A DNA stretch of 64,000 bases, taken from the NCBI RefSeq assembly GCF_009832745.1, contig NZ_VRMJ01000046.1:62001-126000 (forward strand). The letters are read 5' to 3'. The notes under the pieces are model-generated. The model was not told the DNA's origin. It ran no database searches and was given only the letters and a program-made list of their open reading frames with translations. Both the position numbers and the translations under genes were made by a program. The stretch is from Polaribacter septentrionalilitoris (lineage in GTDB: Bacteria > Bacteroidota > Bacteroidia > Flavobacteriales > Flavobacteriaceae). Position 1 is the first letter of the stretch; each line of letters starts with the position of its first letter. This document shows positions 18,899 to 29,825 of the stretch, in pieces.

Positions 18899-21307
18899 TT
18901 AATTAATGACTAATTTTGTATGGTATACTTTATTATCATTTGTAATTGCTTTTACCATATATAATCCTGAAGTAAACAGTGTATTATTTTTAATATTCAA
19001 AGTACCATTTAATGCTTCCCCTTTATAGATAGCTTTCCCTAAAGTATTATAAATTATTATTTTTGCACTTGAAATATTGAATAATGAAATTGTAAATTCA
19101 TCTTTTGCAGGATTTGGATATATTTTAACAGCATTGTTATCTAAAACGAAATTATTTGTTGACAAAGTACCAACAGCCTTAAATACCCATACTTGATTTG
19201 ATGTAATAGCAGACCTATTTACCCATAATTTTACGTTCTGTCCATTATTGGCTCCTGTACCTCCATCTATAGAATACCCAGGCTCGTTACGTTTTTGCAA
19301 ACGATAATTTTCACCATCTCCAAATCCTATTTTTTTGAAATGTTGATTTTGATTGTTAGAATTACAATCACTTAATCCCACATTTTGATTATTTACAGCA
19401 CCATCACCTGCATCCAAACACAATTCTGTATTACGCTTCTTATACATATAAAAATCTTGTTCTACATGTACCTCTTCCCATTGTTGATTAATATCATTCT
19501 CATTACTTTGCCAAAGTTTTACATTGTCATCATTTGTGCCAGCATCCATTGCAAAGGTTGGACTATTAGATTTTTGTAAATGATAAACGGGATTCGTTCC
19601 AGGATCTGTTATAATAACATCGTTTTTTTCAGAGATTAAAGTGCTGGAATCATCTTTAGTTGCAATAGCATCTATAGTGTAAGTACCTGCTACAGATGGT
19701 GTCCAAGATGAAGAATATGGAGCAGTAGTATCTGTTTGATAAACTTCGCCATTTATTCTAAAAGCAACCTGAGAAATACTACTACCTTCTTCTGCTGTTG
19801 CTTCTGCCTGTATCTCAATATCTTCACCTAAATTAAAAACAGTATTATTTGCTGGAGAAGTAACTGAAACCTCAAATTTTAATATTCCTGAATTATCGCC
19901 AATATTTCTATCAGAAAAGAACGACTCCATATCTAAAGGAAATCTTTTGTATAGCAAATTAGCCATTCTATCTTGAACTTGAGAATGCTCTGGTTTATTT
20001 GCTAAATTTTTATCTGCAACTTGACTTACACCATGAAAGTACAACTCTTTTTTATTTATTGCTTGTGTCGTTCCATCTCTCCATTCTGTATATCTCCACT
20101 CTCCATCTGTAACAGTAACTCCCATAATAGCCCCTTTTTGGTATAAAGAGTAAGCCCCATCATTCCAATCCATATCTGGATTATCTATAAGCTGTAACAT
20201 ACTTTTACCATCGACTATAGGAGATTCTAAATTACAAGCTTCTATGATGGTTGAAAAAATATCTACATTTTCTACCAATGCATTTGATGAAACATTTGTT
20301 TTACGCGATTCGTGACTTGTTTCTCTACTAATGATTAAAGGTACCTTTGTATCAATCTCCATATTAGAATGCTTGTTCCAAGACCCATATTCTCCGATTT
20401 TATAACCATGATCACTCATAAAAATAACCATAGTGCTTTTTCGTAAATCTAATCTCTCTAACTCATCCATAACTCTTCCTACTTGAGCATCAACGTAACT
20501 AACACATGCATAGTAACCTTGCCTTAATTTTTTTGTAAGCTCATCATTCAAATCTCCAGAATCAGGTATTCCATCATAACCTCGTAACTCTCCATAATTT
20601 GTTAGTGCTAAACTATACATGTCTGTTGGTCTATCTCTACTCGGCACTTCAATATTATCTAAGTTATATAAATCCCAATATTTCTTAGGGGCATTAAAAG
20701 GTAAATGAGGTTTACTAAAACCTAAAACCATTAAAAATTTATTTTCTTTAACTTGGTTTAGAGTTGCTATTGCATCTCTTGCTACTGTTCCGTCTTTATA
20801 TACGTCGTCATCAACGTCTGCATCTTCATAAGCAGGCTTAATTCCAGCATTTTCAGGTAAAACATATGTATTATCCTTTTTACCAATATAAGTTGTCCAG
20901 TTACTTTTATCATCTATACCATGATGATATACTTTACCTATACTAACAGTTTTATAACCGTTGTTTTTGAATAATTGCGGCATGGTAACAACATCTTTAT
21001 GCTTTGACCTTAAGCGCGTAAAAATGCTATAAATACCTATTGATTCTGGTCTTAATCCTGTAAGGATGCTCATACGTGATGGAGCACATATAGCTTGTTG
21101 AGCATAAGCTTGATTGAATTTTACTCCCTCTGTAGCTAACTTATCAATATTTGGACTTTGAATATGTGTATTACCGTAACAATTTAACTCATCTCTTAAA
21201 TCATCAACCATAAAAATTAACACATTTTTTTGTGCGTTGACCGAATAAAAACTTGTAATTACTAAAAAAAACAATAACAATCTACATTTAAACAATGGAG
21301 TTTTCAT
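18899..21307 (-). CDS. Secreted S1-family sulfatase (iduronate-2-sulfatase-like) with Ig-like, ricin-type and T9SS domains
   Basis: An 802-residue exported sulfatase. After a signal peptide (ending SVNAQ), residues about 27-480 are a type I sulfatase: metal-binding [12 protein letters not shown], the formylglycine motif CAPSR with Cys74 as the residue to be oxidised, and [17 protein letters not shown]. The [12 protein letters not shown] start and KPHLPFNAP block fit the iduronate-2-sulfatase-like group (S1_7). Then come an Ig-like domain (about 490-580), a ricin-type beta-trefoil (about 583-720) with repeated Q-W-like blocks, and a T9SS type A tail with YPNPAKDEF. It probably removes sulfate from ulvan sugars at the cell surface or outside; whether the target is rhamnose-3-sulfate or a 2-sulfated xylose/uronate cannot be told. 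No sulfatase-maturing enzyme is in the window. Confidence 0.92.
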   Translation of the reverse strand: MKTPLFKCRLLLFFLVITSFYSVNAQKNVLIFMVDDLRDELNCYGNTHIQSPNIDKLATEGVKFNQAYAQQAICAPSRMSILTGLRPESIGIYSIFTRLRSKHKDVVTMPQLFKNNGYKTVSIGKVYHHGIDDKSNWTTYIGKKDNTYVLPENAGIKPAYEDADVDDDVYKDGTVARDAIATLNQVKENKFLMVLGFSKPHLPFNAPKKYWDLYNLDNIEVPSRDRPTDMYSLALTNYGELRGYDGIPDSGDLNDELTKKLRQGYYACVSYVDAQVGRVMDELERLDLRKSTMVIFMSDHGYKIGEYGSWNKHSNMEIDTKVPLIISRETSHESRKTNVSSNALVENVDIFSTIIEACNLESPIVDGKSMLQLIDNPDMDWNDGAYSLYQKGAIMGVTVTDGEWRYTEWRDGTTQAINKKELYFHGVSQVADKNLANKPEHSQVQDRMANLLYKRFPLDMESFFSDRNIGDNSGILKFEVSVTSPANNTVFNLGEDIEIQAEATAEEGSSISQVAFRINGEVYQTDTTAPYSSSWTPSVAGTYTIDAIATKDDSSTLISEKNDVIITDPGTNPVYHLQKSNSPTFAMDAGTNDDNVKLWQSNENDINQQWEEVHVEQDFYMYKKRNTELCLDAGDGAVNNQNVGLSDCNSNNQNQHFKKIGFGDGENYRLQKRNEPGYSIDGGTGANNGQNVKLWVNRSAITSNQVWVFKAVGTLSTNNFVLDNNAVKIYPNPAKDEFTISLFNISSAKIIIYNTLGKAIYKGEALNGTLNIKNNTLFTSGLYMVKAITNDNKVYHTKLVIN

Positions 21308-21472
21308 AAAAAAAACAGTTTCTTAGATATTAAATTTAATTGACTTTATATATTTCTATTTTTACATTGATGAATACAATAACCTTTTCTTTCTCTTGTA
21401 TATTGTTGTAAAAATCACGCCTTTTCATTTTGCTCAATTAAAATGAAATTTATTAAGTAACTATGAGAACTC

Positions 21473-21491
21473 TATCCTGTTATATCCTGAT
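21473..21491 (-). promoter_or_regulatory. Tandem operator-like element, sulfatase gene
   Basis: TATCCTGT (21473-21480) and TATCCTGAT (21483-21491) on the plus strand at 10-bp spacing, the best-matching pair in the window. It lies 165 bp upstream of the sulfatase start codon, the longest distance in the set. Confidence 0.72.
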
Positions 21492-21504
21492 ACATAAAAA
21501 AGAA

Positions 21505-21538
21505 AAAGCCAAAAGAAACATACTATTCTTTTGGCTTT
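21505..21538 (-). terminator. Rho-independent terminator of the first PL28 gene
   Basis: A perfect 13-bp stem (AAAGCCAAAAGAA / TTCTTTTGGCTTT) with an 8-nt loop, 25 bp after the stop codon at 21564. Confidence 0.8.
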
Positions 21539-21563
21539 GTATAATTTAATGTTATCAAAAGTT

Positions 21564-23552
21564 TTATTGAATAATTAATTTAGTATGATATATTTTATCA
21601 TCATTAGTAACAGCTTTTACCATATATAAACCTGGAGCAAACTGACTATTATTATTAATTTCTAAATTTCCATTTAGTGTTATTCCTCTGTAAACAGTTT
21701 TTCCTAAAGTATTATAAATAATAATATCTGCTTTTGGCATATTACTTAATGAAATTGTAAATACATCTTTTGCAGGATTTGGATAAACTCTTAAAGAAGT
21801 TACATTTAATGCATTATCATCAACACTTAAGGATTGACTAGTTGGTATCGTTTCCCAATGACTTCTTGTATCATTTTCAATAGCCACAATATTAGTAACA
21901 CTACCGTCTTCTTCATGATATAAAAATTTTCCATTATTTCTAGCTTCAATTCTATATATATTTTCTGTTCCAGTTTCATGTATCGTCCAGATTTTATCTG
22001 TGTCAGGAGCCGGAGCTGCTTTTGATGTACTAACCACACCACCAGTTCCTAAAGCACGAATTATCCCAAAGGATTCACTATCTATATTAAAAAAACTTCC
22101 AGATTTAACAAAGGTCCAATGTGTGTTTGTAGCTTCCCCTGAATCTGTCATAGTAACCGCTGTTGCACTTGTACCAGCATCAGTTAAAAATTGACCTGTG
22201 GCAACATTTCTTAATCTGAAAACATCATCAGATGGCGTAAAAGTATCTCCAGTGTCTTTTACTTCAACTTTTTCATATGTTGTATTTGCCCATCTAAACT
22301 GAGCTCTACCTCCTTTTACTCTATATGCTCCATATCTTATTCCCGATTCTAAACCTCTTTCTGGTGAAGGAATATTATAATTAAAAGCTTCGCCTCCAAT
22401 TATTGCATCACAATAATGTATTTTCTTTGTTGCATCATTTGGATCTTGCCTAAAACCTACTTCCATTTGAAAGTCAACTTCTTCATTTTTATTTACTCTT
22501 TTTAGAAAAACTACTTCTCTACCACTACCTTCACCACCACGTTCTAAAATACGTTCAGCATATATATCAAAAGCTACTTGTTTGCCAGCGTTAATTCCAT
22601 CTCCATAAACAGGGTGTGCTCTATATAAAAGAATTGCAGGATCATTAGAACCTCCACCACCTGAGTGTTTTCCTTTGGCTTGTGCTAAATAACTTCCGTT
22701 TTGACTAAAAGAACCTCCATCACCTACTTCTAAAATTCTAAAAACCCCTTTGAATCTTACGTAAGTTCCAACACCAGTTTCTCCAGCTCTAGGCAAAGAA
22801 CGTTCTATTCGTGGTTGTAATCTAGTTCCATCCCAATGGTTAGAACCATCAGTAATATTATAAACACCCCAAGTTTTACCGTTAACATTACTTTCTGAAT
22901 AGTCTGAGTAACAACTTCTATCATCTGCTGTACCTACATTTACAGAATTTTGTAAATCTACATTTCTAGTATTGTCATTTTGGAATTCACCCGAAGATGG
23001 ACAAGTTAAATCTGTGCTAGTATCTTCATCAGGTGCAATTTCTACAGGAGTTTGCACATAAGGGATTAGTTTCCAATTGCTTCTATCATCTGTATCTGAA
23101 GCCACAGCATGAGTTACTGTTCCATTCTCCTCATGGTACATAAATCTTCCTGAAATTCTAGATCCGAATCTGTACGTATCATTAGCACTATTATGATATA
23201 TTGTCCATGTTTTGTCTGTATCAGAAGCTGGTGATGCTTTAGTTGTACTAACCACTACATAAGCTCCTCCTGGGCCACCTGCTCCTGGTGCACGTAAAAT
23301 TCCTAAAGTTTCACTATCAATATTATAAAAATTACCACTTTGTACAAATCTAAAATGTGTGTTTGGTTGCTCACCTGAATCTGACATGGTAACTGCAGAA
23401 GCACTTGCACCTGCATCTGTTAAGTATTTACCTGTAGCAACATTTTGCAATCTAAAAACATCACCAGATGGTGGTGCATCTTGTGCAATTGTAGAAAAAA
23501 AACTTAACGCAAAAACGATAAGTAATATTGATTTAAAAGTATTGTTTATCAT
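21564..23552 (-). CDS. PL28-type ulvan lyase flanked by two lectin-like modules, T9SS-secreted
   Basis: I start this at 23552 ([19 protein letters not shown]), because the longer frame from 23591 would put 13 polar residues before a clean signal peptide. The 662-residue protein has a lectin-like module (about 30-165), the PL28 domain (about 180-428), a second copy of the module (about 443-578) and a T9SS tail (YPNPAKDVF, about 595-662). The PL28 block is recognised by [52 protein letters not shown] and [14 protein letters not shown], nearly repeated in the PL28s at 33576 and 59135. PL28 enzymes cut ulvan at rhamnose-3-sulfate to uronate links by beta-elimination. It is a single-gene unit with its own operator and terminator. 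Confidence 0.92.
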   Translation of the reverse strand: MINNTFKSILLIVFALSFFSTIAQDAPPSGDVFRLQNVATGKYLTDAGASASAVTMSDSGEQPNTHFRFVQSGNFYNIDSETLGILRAPGAGGPGGAYVVVSTTKASPASDTDKTWTIYHNSANDTYRFGSRISGRFMYHEENGTVTHAVASDTDDRSNWKLIPYVQTPVEIAPDEDTSTDLTCPSSGEFQNDNTRNVDLQNSVNVGTADDRSCYSDYSESNVNGKTWGVYNITDGSNHWDGTRLQPRIERSLPRAGETGVGTYVRFKGVFRILEVGDGGSFSQNGSYLAQAKGKHSGGGGSNDPAILLYRAHPVYGDGINAGKQVAFDIYAERILERGGEGSGREVVFLKRVNKNEEVDFQMEVGFRQDPNDATKKIHYCDAIIGGEAFNYNIPSPERGLESGIRYGAYRVKGGRAQFRWANTTYEKVEVKDTGDTFTPSDDVFRLRNVATGQFLTDAGTSATAVTMTDSGEATNTHWTFVKSGSFFNIDSESFGIIRALGTGGVVSTSKAAPAPDTDKIWTIHETGTENIYRIEARNNGKFLYHEEDGSVTNIVAIENDTRSHWETIPTSQSLSVDDNALNVTSLRVYPNPAKDVFTISLSNMPKADIIIYNTLGKTVYRGITLNGNLEINNNSQFAPGLYMVKAVTNDDKIYHTKLIIQ

Positions 23553-23624
23553 TACTTTTTTAAAATTTAGTTTATTTTGGTCAGACACCAATCTTGTAAA
23601 GTTGTTTTATTCATACTAGTTTAC

Positions 23625-23642
23625 CATCCTGAACTATGCTGA
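23625..23642 (-). promoter_or_regulatory. Tandem operator-like element, first PL28 gene
   Basis: CATCCTGA (23625-23632) and TATGCTGA (23635-23642), 10-bp spacing, 72 bp upstream of the chosen start codon at 23552. Confidence 0.58.
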
Positions 23643-23718
23643 ATTACCATAAATTTGATAAAAAAACAGAGATAATCCCTTTTTTTTACCTCTTTACTAT
23701 TCTGAATTTAAAACTTTT

Positions 23719-23808
23719 CTACTTAATAATTAGTTTCGTATAAAACACCTTATTATCTCCTGATAATACTTTTATGAGATGAACGCCATTTGTAAATTTC
23801 AATATTTT
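23719..23808 (-). pseudogene. Orphan T9SS sorting-domain fragment
   Basis: Read on the minus strand, 23808-23719 encodes KILKFTNGVHLIKVLSGDNK followed by VFYTKLIIK and a stop. This is clearly the last 29 residues of a T9SS type A tail; compare FAKGVYLVRAISKGNK...KLIIK in the gene at 24009 and FSSGMYLINVLSDDNK...RLIIK at 27247. A stop codon lies immediately upstream in frame and there is no start or YPNP block, so it is a relic of a lost or rearranged gene rather than a working one. Confidence 0.8.
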
Positions 23809-24008
23809 TTATCATGGACTATTTATGCTCATATTGTATAGGACAGTTCTAAAATATTGGAAAATTAAATAAGTAAAGTATTCTGTAGTGTACTAATAGT
23901 AATGCCAACCCTATAGTTGTAATTTTACAAAAATCAAAAAAAACAAGGGAGTCCTTGTTTTTTTTTGATTTAATAATTCTTATAGCTTATTGGTTTTATG
24001 ATAATTAA
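23809..24008. other. Non-coding spacer upstream of the orphan tail
   Basis: Apart from the terminator at 23932-23970, I see no gene, repeat or operator in these 200 bp. Together with the orphan tail, this makes 23553-24008 the longest stretch in the window without an intact gene. Confidence 0.6.
23932..23970 (-). terminator. Rho-independent terminator of the BNR_4 lyase operon
   Basis: AATC, an A-run and CAAGG pair with CCTTG, a T-run and GATT around a 4-nt loop, 38 bp after the stop codon at 24009. The arms differ by one base in the homopolymer. Confidence 0.8.
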
Positions 24009-27000
24009 CTATTTTATAATTAACTTAGAATAAAATGCTTTATTTCCTTTTGAAATAGCTCTTACTAAATAAACACCTTTTGCAAATCTAGCGCTATCTA
24101 TTTTTAGAACAGTATTTACAGAAGAGTTTTGGTAAACTTGTTTTCCTAAGATATTATAAATTTCAAGATTTTTAATAGTATCTGCATTTTGGAATTTTAT
24201 GGTAAATTCTCCATATGAAGGATTAGGGTAAATTCGCATAGAAGATTCTAATAATTTTTCATTTGACACACTTAATGGTTGACTCGTAGGTAATACCTGC
24301 CATTTGCTTCTTGCATCTGTATCAGGAACTGAAGTTGTAATAACGTTTCCATCCTCTCCATAATATAAAAAACGACCGCTAGCACCTGCTTCAAATCGAT
24401 AAGTTTTATCAGTTTCATTATAATGGGATGTCCATACTTTATCTGCATCTGCTGCTGGTGAGGATTTTGTAGTACTTACAACGAAGTAAGCACCAGCTAC
24501 AAAACCACCACCTGTAGCTCGTAAAATACCAGTGTTCATATTATCTATATTCACAAAATTTGTTGCTGGAACTTCTGTTATTTCCCATCTTGTAGCATTA
24601 TCTCCAGCTTCATTATGCATTACAACTGGTAGCGCACTTCCTCCACCTTCACCTAGAAATTTGCCTGTTGCCAAATTTCTAAACCAGAAAATATTATCTG
24701 ATCCTTCGTTTCCTCCTCCAGTATCACCCCCACCACTAGTGACGTTTCCAATTTTCATCCTATCAAAATTAAAACCACCTACTTCTCCAACAATTCTAAT
24801 TTTTTGTACTCCTTTTTGAAGTGTTATTGTTGTTTTGGTAGATAAAAATCTAGTCAGATTTGGAGTTTTAGTAAGGGTAACTGACTTCAACAGTGTTGAC
24901 CCTTTCATAATTTTTAGCTTTCTACCTGTTGAGGGAGTAGCTGCAAAGATTTCTAATGGATAAGTACCATCTTTAGTAACATTGATGGTGTACTCTGCAT
25001 AATCGTTAGTTGCCCAAGAGTTTAGATAAAATACAGAATTACTCCAACGTGTTACATTTACACCTTTTTTTGTAGTATAATGTTCTGCTTCTATTTCTGT
25101 AGGAATTTGATGTGTTTTTGCTTTTACGGTTATAGTTTTTGATACTTGGGCTGAAGTAAAGTATTCGTTTCCTGTATCTGAAACAGTTACTGTTGCTGTT
25201 CCTGCTCCTAATAGATGCCTTACATTATTGCTCCATACAATTACTACTTGATTGTTGGGTGCAACAAATCGTAATTTTGCATCTGGGTTATTACTTGAAG
25301 CTACTAGCTTAAAAGCAGGATCTCCTGAAGTAGCTGTTGGAATATCTTGTAAGGAAATTACCTGTTTTCTTTTCGGTACAGTAAGTTCATAACCTACAAT
25401 TGGTGCTGCATTATATGTTGCATTACCTACTTGTAAGGCATTAATAGTTGTTTTTCCTGCTCGCTTAACTTGTAGTTTACCATTTACAATTACAGCAACA
25501 TCTGTATCTGAACTTTCATAAGTGACAGGTAAACCAGAAGTAGCTGTAGCATTAAGGGTTTCTTCTGGACTTCCCCAAACATAATTTTTATTTGATGTAT
25601 TAAAACTAATTGTTTGATTAGTTTTTGATGTATTTGCATTGATAACTAAAGTCTGTGATACTTCTGGTGCACTATCATAATTGCCATTTCCTGGTTGACT
25701 TGCAATAATATTACAAGTTCCAACTCCCATTATCTTAACTTTATTACCATCTACAATACGTGCAATATTGGTGTCTGATGAACGATATAACACTGGTAAA
25801 TTTGAACTTGCAGTAGCTGCTAAGGTAAAATCTGCATCACTTTCTATTTTTGATGGAATTGCACTAAAATTTATGGTCTGTGGTGTATATTCTTCTTTTT
25901 CTAATTTAAACACATAACAATGAACAGGAATTTCTGGGCTATTCTTTATTTCGCTAAATACTACTGCTATATAACCATCATCCAAAATGGTTATGCTTTT
26001 TCTTACAGTTAAGCCTATACTTCTTCTAAAATCTTCACGCCAATCATAAGTTCCTGCTAATGTGCTTCTCACAATAAAATTACCTCCTGAAATAGAAAAT
26101 TTATACATTCTTTTACCATAAAAAACACCTAAAGAACCTTTGTTTCTATCTTCTGTAAACTCTGTTTCACCTGATTTTCTAAGATGATTATAAGGGCTAG
26201 TTCCTTTTGGGTTGATGTACGTATAGATATCATTTTTAGGAGAAATTGCCAATTGTGGCCCACCTGCCCAACCTGCGTTATCAGGCACACTTCTAGGATT
26301 TGCTATTAAAAAAGGAGCGTGATCTGTAATTGGTAAATCGTAGCTTTTACCATCAACAGTCGTTGCTTTACTATCCATCCTTTCCCCAAGCTCCATTACA
26401 TGTACACCTTCACCTAATCGAGTAGGCGATTCTGCCCACCTAGGAGAGTATACGTAATAAAATTTTCCATTTATAAGCTTTGCTTCACCATAAGCAAAAT
26501 GTCTTTCTCCTTGAGAAACTGACGCTCCTCTACCTCTAATAATGGTTTTTTCTGGAGACCAAGTATTTCCATTATAATATGTCATAATGATATCTCCTCC
26601 AACAGCGGAACCTAAACGTCTTTCAAAATACATCTCTCCTTTATCATTATTAAATAAGTCTGGATAAGTAACCCCGGTTACTTTTTTTCCGGGAATTAGA
26701 TAATTTTGTTGTGGTAAAAAGTTTTCTGCTGTAAAATCACTATCGGGTGCATACGCAATATTCTTCTTTGATCTTATGTAGTTTAAATCTTCATTATGAT
26801 GATCAAACATTAAATGTACTGTTCCATCTATTGGACTAATTCCAACATTTGTAGTTAAATGTGTATCTCCTTTACCACCCACTAAACTCATTTTAGCAGG
26901 AAGAGCTACATGAACCCAAGTACTTTCTCCTATTTTTTTTCTGGAAATCATTAAAGTACGATCTGCCCAACCACCTCTATACCACGTATAAAAAACATAA

Positions 27001-27227
27001 CCTTTGGACACTTTCATACAGTTTCCATGGGGATTTATAGTTCTTGCATAGTGGAAAGGTTTTGGATCATCTGCTTTCCAGAAATAAAGTGCTTTATCGG
27101 TTATTTTTGAGCTTTCTAAAAAAGTAACTTGAGAATTAACCTTCTGGATAAGTAGACTACATATTGTAAATAATAACAATATCAATCGATAATGTTTAGT
27201 TGATTTTGGCTGTGTAATTGTTTTCAT
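24009..27227 (-). CDS. BNR_4-type ulvan lyase (PL24/25/37-like), multimodular, T9SS-secreted
   Basis: A 1072-residue exported protein. After the signal peptide (ending KVNSQ), residues about 35-445 form a BNR_4 beta-propeller (ARTINPHGNCMKV, YRGGWADRTLMISR, GDTHLTTNVGISPIDGTVHL). His123 and His144 lie 21 residues apart in the block that, as I recall it, carries the catalytic His pair of PL24 ulvan lyases. Three Ig-like repeats follow (about 452-700), then a CBM6/35-like domain starting IEAEHYTTKKG (about 705-825), a Gly-rich linker, the lectin-like module shared with the PL28 at 21564 (about 845-985) and a T9SS tail (YPNPSYGEF). It sits 19 bp after 27247-29715 and shares its promoter. The fold call is strong; the exact PL family number is not settled. 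Confidence 0.85.
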   Translation of the reverse strand: MKTITQPKSTKHYRLILLLFTICSLLIQKVNSQVTFLESSKITDKALYFWKADDPKPFHYARTINPHGNCMKVSKGYVFYTWYRGGWADRTLMISRKKIGESTWVHVALPAKMSLVGGKGDTHLTTNVGISPIDGTVHLMFDHHNEDLNYIRSKKNIAYAPDSDFTAENFLPQQNYLIPGKKVTGVTYPDLFNNDKGEMYFERRLGSAVGGDIIMTYYNGNTWSPEKTIIRGRGASVSQGERHFAYGEAKLINGKFYYVYSPRWAESPTRLGEGVHVMELGERMDSKATTVDGKSYDLPITDHAPFLIANPRSVPDNAGWAGGPQLAISPKNDIYTYINPKGTSPYNHLRKSGETEFTEDRNKGSLGVFYGKRMYKFSISGGNFIVRSTLAGTYDWREDFRRSIGLTVRKSITILDDGYIAVVFSEIKNSPEIPVHCYVFKLEKEEYTPQTINFSAIPSKIESDADFTLAATASSNLPVLYRSSDTNIARIVDGNKVKIMGVGTCNIIASQPGNGNYDSAPEVSQTLVINANTSKTNQTISFNTSNKNYVWGSPEETLNATATSGLPVTYESSDTDVAVIVNGKLQVKRAGKTTINALQVGNATYNAAPIVGYELTVPKRKQVISLQDIPTATSGDPAFKLVASSNNPDAKLRFVAPNNQVVIVWSNNVRHLLGAGTATVTVSDTGNEYFTSAQVSKTITVKAKTHQIPTEIEAEHYTTKKGVNVTRWSNSVFYLNSWATNDYAEYTINVTKDGTYPLEIFAATPSTGRKLKIMKGSTLLKSVTLTKTPNLTRFLSTKTTITLQKGVQKIRIVGEVGGFNFDRMKIGNVTSGGGDTGGGNEGSDNIFWFRNLATGKFLGEGGGSALPVVMHNEAGDNATRWEITEVPATNFVNIDNMNTGILRATGGGFVAGAYFVVSTTKSSPAADADKVWTSHYNETDKTYRFEAGASGRFLYYGEDGNVITTSVPDTDARSKWQVLPTSQPLSVSNEKLLESSMRIYPNPSYGEFTIKFQNADTIKNLEIYNILGKQVYQNSSVNTVLKIDSARFAKGVYLVRAISKGNKAFYSKLIIK

Positions 27228-27246
27228 AATTATCTGGGCTTAATTT

Positions 27247-29715
27247 TTATTTAATGATTAATCTTGAATGAAATGATTTATTATCATCCGATAAAACATT
27301 TATAAGATACATTCCTGATGAAAAATTAGTATTGTTTATTTCTAAAGTATTGGTATTTGGTGTATTTTGATACACTCGTTTACCCAACATATTATATATT
27401 TCTATCTTTTTTATCTTATTTATGTTTTGTACAGTAATCGTAAAGTTTTCTTTAGCTGGATTTGGATATATCTTTAGAGATGATGTGGTTAATACCTCCT
27501 CAGCACTTAATGTTTGACTGGTAGATATGGCTTTCCAAACACTTCTTTGATCTGTTTCTTCAGCAGCAATATTAGTTACATTACCATCTACATTATGATA
27601 TAGGTATCTTTTATTATCTTTAGATTCAAATCGAAACGTATCATCCGTTTCATTATAATGAACTTGCCAAACTTTGTCAGAATCATTAGCTGGCGAGGCT
27701 TTAGCTGTACTTACCACAAAAAATGGTTTCGTTGCATTTTCGAAGCCTGAACCTGGAGCCCTAAGTATGCCAAACGTTTCGCTATCAATATTAAAGTATT
27801 CGCCTGCTTTTACAACAGTCCAATGGGTATTTGTTTCTTCTCCAGAATCACTCATTGTTACAGGAACAGCACTTCCGCCTGAATCTGTTAAAAACTTTCC
27901 AGTAGCAACATTTTGTAATCTATAGGTATCAAATATTAAATCTGATTTATCTATCTCTATAACTTCTACAGTTACTTCTGAAGAGGTTATACTTTCTCCT
28001 CCAGTCTTATAAGCTACAGCCTTTATTTTAAATGTTCCTGTTGAACTTGGTGTCCAATCTAATAAATAGGGTTGTGTTGTATCTTCTTGCAATACGTTAT
28101 CATCAACCATAAAAGCTACTTTTGTAATTTCTCCTTCGTCTGCAGTTGCATTAGCAAACAATTGAATATTTTCTCCTTCTCTAAAACTTTGATTATCTGA
28201 TGGTGTTACCAAATTTACAGCAAAAGGTTGTGATCCTGTACTTACGTTTAGATCTATAACTTGTAAATAGGTTGTTCTTACATCATCATTATTATTTGGT
28301 TTGGTTTCTAATAAATAATAATACAATTTACCATTAGAAATGTGTACTCTACCTTTGTTAAAAGTTCTACCTGTTGTTTGCTCATAAACTCTAGTAAAAT
28401 TATTTGTTCCTCCTTCGGTTCTATCAACAAAAGGTCTTCCAGAAGAATTTAAACCGATAACGAAAACATCGTTTCCAGAGGTATAAATATTTGATGCCCC
28501 TACAAAATCAGAAGTAATGATAAAATCATCAGAATCATCAAAACTACCAGGTTTATAACTATGGAAGTTTTTAGTAACATTATTTTCTCTATCCTTGACT
28601 TTACTAATAATATGAACATCTCCATTATCTGTAACTGTCCAGTTAAATCCACCAACAATATGGACCATGTTTTTTGCCTTAGTTTTTACAGAATCTCCTA
28701 ACTCAAAAACCAAAGTTTCTTCTGCTTTTACTAATGGGAAAGTTATGGGTTCTCCTTTATGGTTCTTCCATTGAGAAGCACCTGTTGGATCATCAGAATA
28801 CGCATAGTAAACCCCATTTTGAGCATTATATTTATCAGCTCCATTTCTTAATCTACGTTGAAAACCAATACGTATTTTACCATTTACGTATTTCATACTT
28901 CCATAAATACTCCAATCGTGAGTTTCTCCTTTACTTTTTGCACCTAATGCATTGAAGTAGTAAAAATCTCCCCATTTTTTTGCAGCTGCATCGTATTTTA
29001 TAAAAGCTTGTGCACCATCATGTGAAGTACCATCTCTTGCTGTTAAAAACAGCTCTCCTTCGTTACTTAAAAAGAATTGTGGATAAGTAAACCTATCGTA
29101 TTTTCTAGGATTTCTAACCCCATCCATAGTAGTGTGTCTATAATCTCCATCAAATGGATCTTTTACAAATTTATCTAACGTAAATTCTTCGTCTGGTAAA
29201 TCAGCCGCATTTTCTACGGAGTAAGAGTATCTGAAATAATCATTAACAAAAGATCCTCCGTTTGTGTATGCGTGTAAATCGTAAACCATGTGCACAGTTC
29301 CGTTAATTGGACTTACTGCAACAGCTATAGTATTATGAGTTTCTCCAATCCACCATCTACCTTTATATCCACTATGTTGATGTGGAAATTCAATAGTTTT
29401 CATGGATCCTGTTTCCATATTATAACGTGTTAACATTACATGCCTATCTAGCTTTCCTCCACGATACCAAGTCATAAACACATAATTCTTGTACGTTTTT
29501 ATACAATCTCCATGAGGTGTTAGCGTTCTACCATAAACAAAATCATATCCAGTCGTTGAATTTCCTGTGTGAGATATAGGAACTTTATTCCCATTAAAGT
29601 ACATCGCTAAATCAGTTATTTTAACCTCTTTTTCTAAGGTTACTTGAGCTTCTGCTAAAAAAGAAAAAAATAATAGGAGTGTAAAACAAATAGCTTTAAG
29701 CAAGGTTTTCTTCAT
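27247..29715 (-). CDS. BNR_4-type ulvan lyase (PL24/25/37-like), T9SS-secreted
   Basis: An 822-residue exported protein: signal peptide (ending LAEAQ), BNR_4 propeller (about 25-505), one Ig-like domain (about 510-600, VTPSDNQSFREGENIQLF), the shared lectin-like module (about 615-745) and a T9SS tail (YPNPAKENF). The propeller has GRTLTPHGDCIKTYKNYVF, MTWYRGGKLDRHVMLTRY and WIGETHNTIAVAVSPINGTV; His127 and His148 show the same 21-residue spacing as in the downstream gene. It is the first gene of a two-gene operon with 24009-27227. The pair resembles each other in propeller, module and tail but differs in the middle domains, so they look like diverged duplicates with swapped accessory parts. 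Confidence 0.85.
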   Translation of the reverse strand: MKKTLLKAICFTLLLFFSFLAEAQVTLEKEVKITDLAMYFNGNKVPISHTGNSTTGYDFVYGRTLTPHGDCIKTYKNYVFMTWYRGGKLDRHVMLTRYNMETGSMKTIEFPHQHSGYKGRWWIGETHNTIAVAVSPINGTVHMVYDLHAYTNGGSFVNDYFRYSYSVENAADLPDEEFTLDKFVKDPFDGDYRHTTMDGVRNPRKYDRFTYPQFFLSNEGELFLTARDGTSHDGAQAFIKYDAAAKKWGDFYYFNALGAKSKGETHDWSIYGSMKYVNGKIRIGFQRRLRNGADKYNAQNGVYYAYSDDPTGASQWKNHKGEPITFPLVKAEETLVFELGDSVKTKAKNMVHIVGGFNWTVTDNGDVHIISKVKDRENNVTKNFHSYKPGSFDDSDDFIITSDFVGASNIYTSGNDVFVIGLNSSGRPFVDRTEGGTNNFTRVYEQTTGRTFNKGRVHISNGKLYYYLLETKPNNNDDVRTTYLQVIDLNVSTGSQPFAVNLVTPSDNQSFREGENIQLFANATADEGEITKVAFMVDDNVLQEDTTQPYLLDWTPSSTGTFKIKAVAYKTGGESITSSEVTVEVIEIDKSDLIFDTYRLQNVATGKFLTDSGGSAVPVTMSDSGEETNTHWTVVKAGEYFNIDSETFGILRAPGSGFENATKPFFVVSTAKASPANDSDKVWQVHYNETDDTFRFESKDNKRYLYHNVDGNVTNIAAEETDQRSVWKAISTSQTLSAEEVLTTSSLKIYPNPAKENFTITVQNINKIKKIEIYNMLGKRVYQNTPNTNTLEINNTNFSSGMYLINVLSDDNKSFHSRLIIK

Positions 29716-29772
29716 CGTGAAATAATTTTATATAAAAAGTTAAGTAAAATTACTTTTTTATTCAAAAAATTG

Positions 29773-29790
29773 CATCCTGAACTGTCCTGA
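29773..29790 (-). promoter_or_regulatory. Tandem operator-like element, BNR_4 lyase operon
   Basis: CATCCTGA (29773-29780) and TGTCCTGA (29783-29790), 10-bp spacing, 57 bp upstream of the start codon at 29715. Confidence 0.68.
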
Positions 29791-29825
29791 CGAAATTAAC
29801 CTTATTCTTTACTATATTAACTCTG

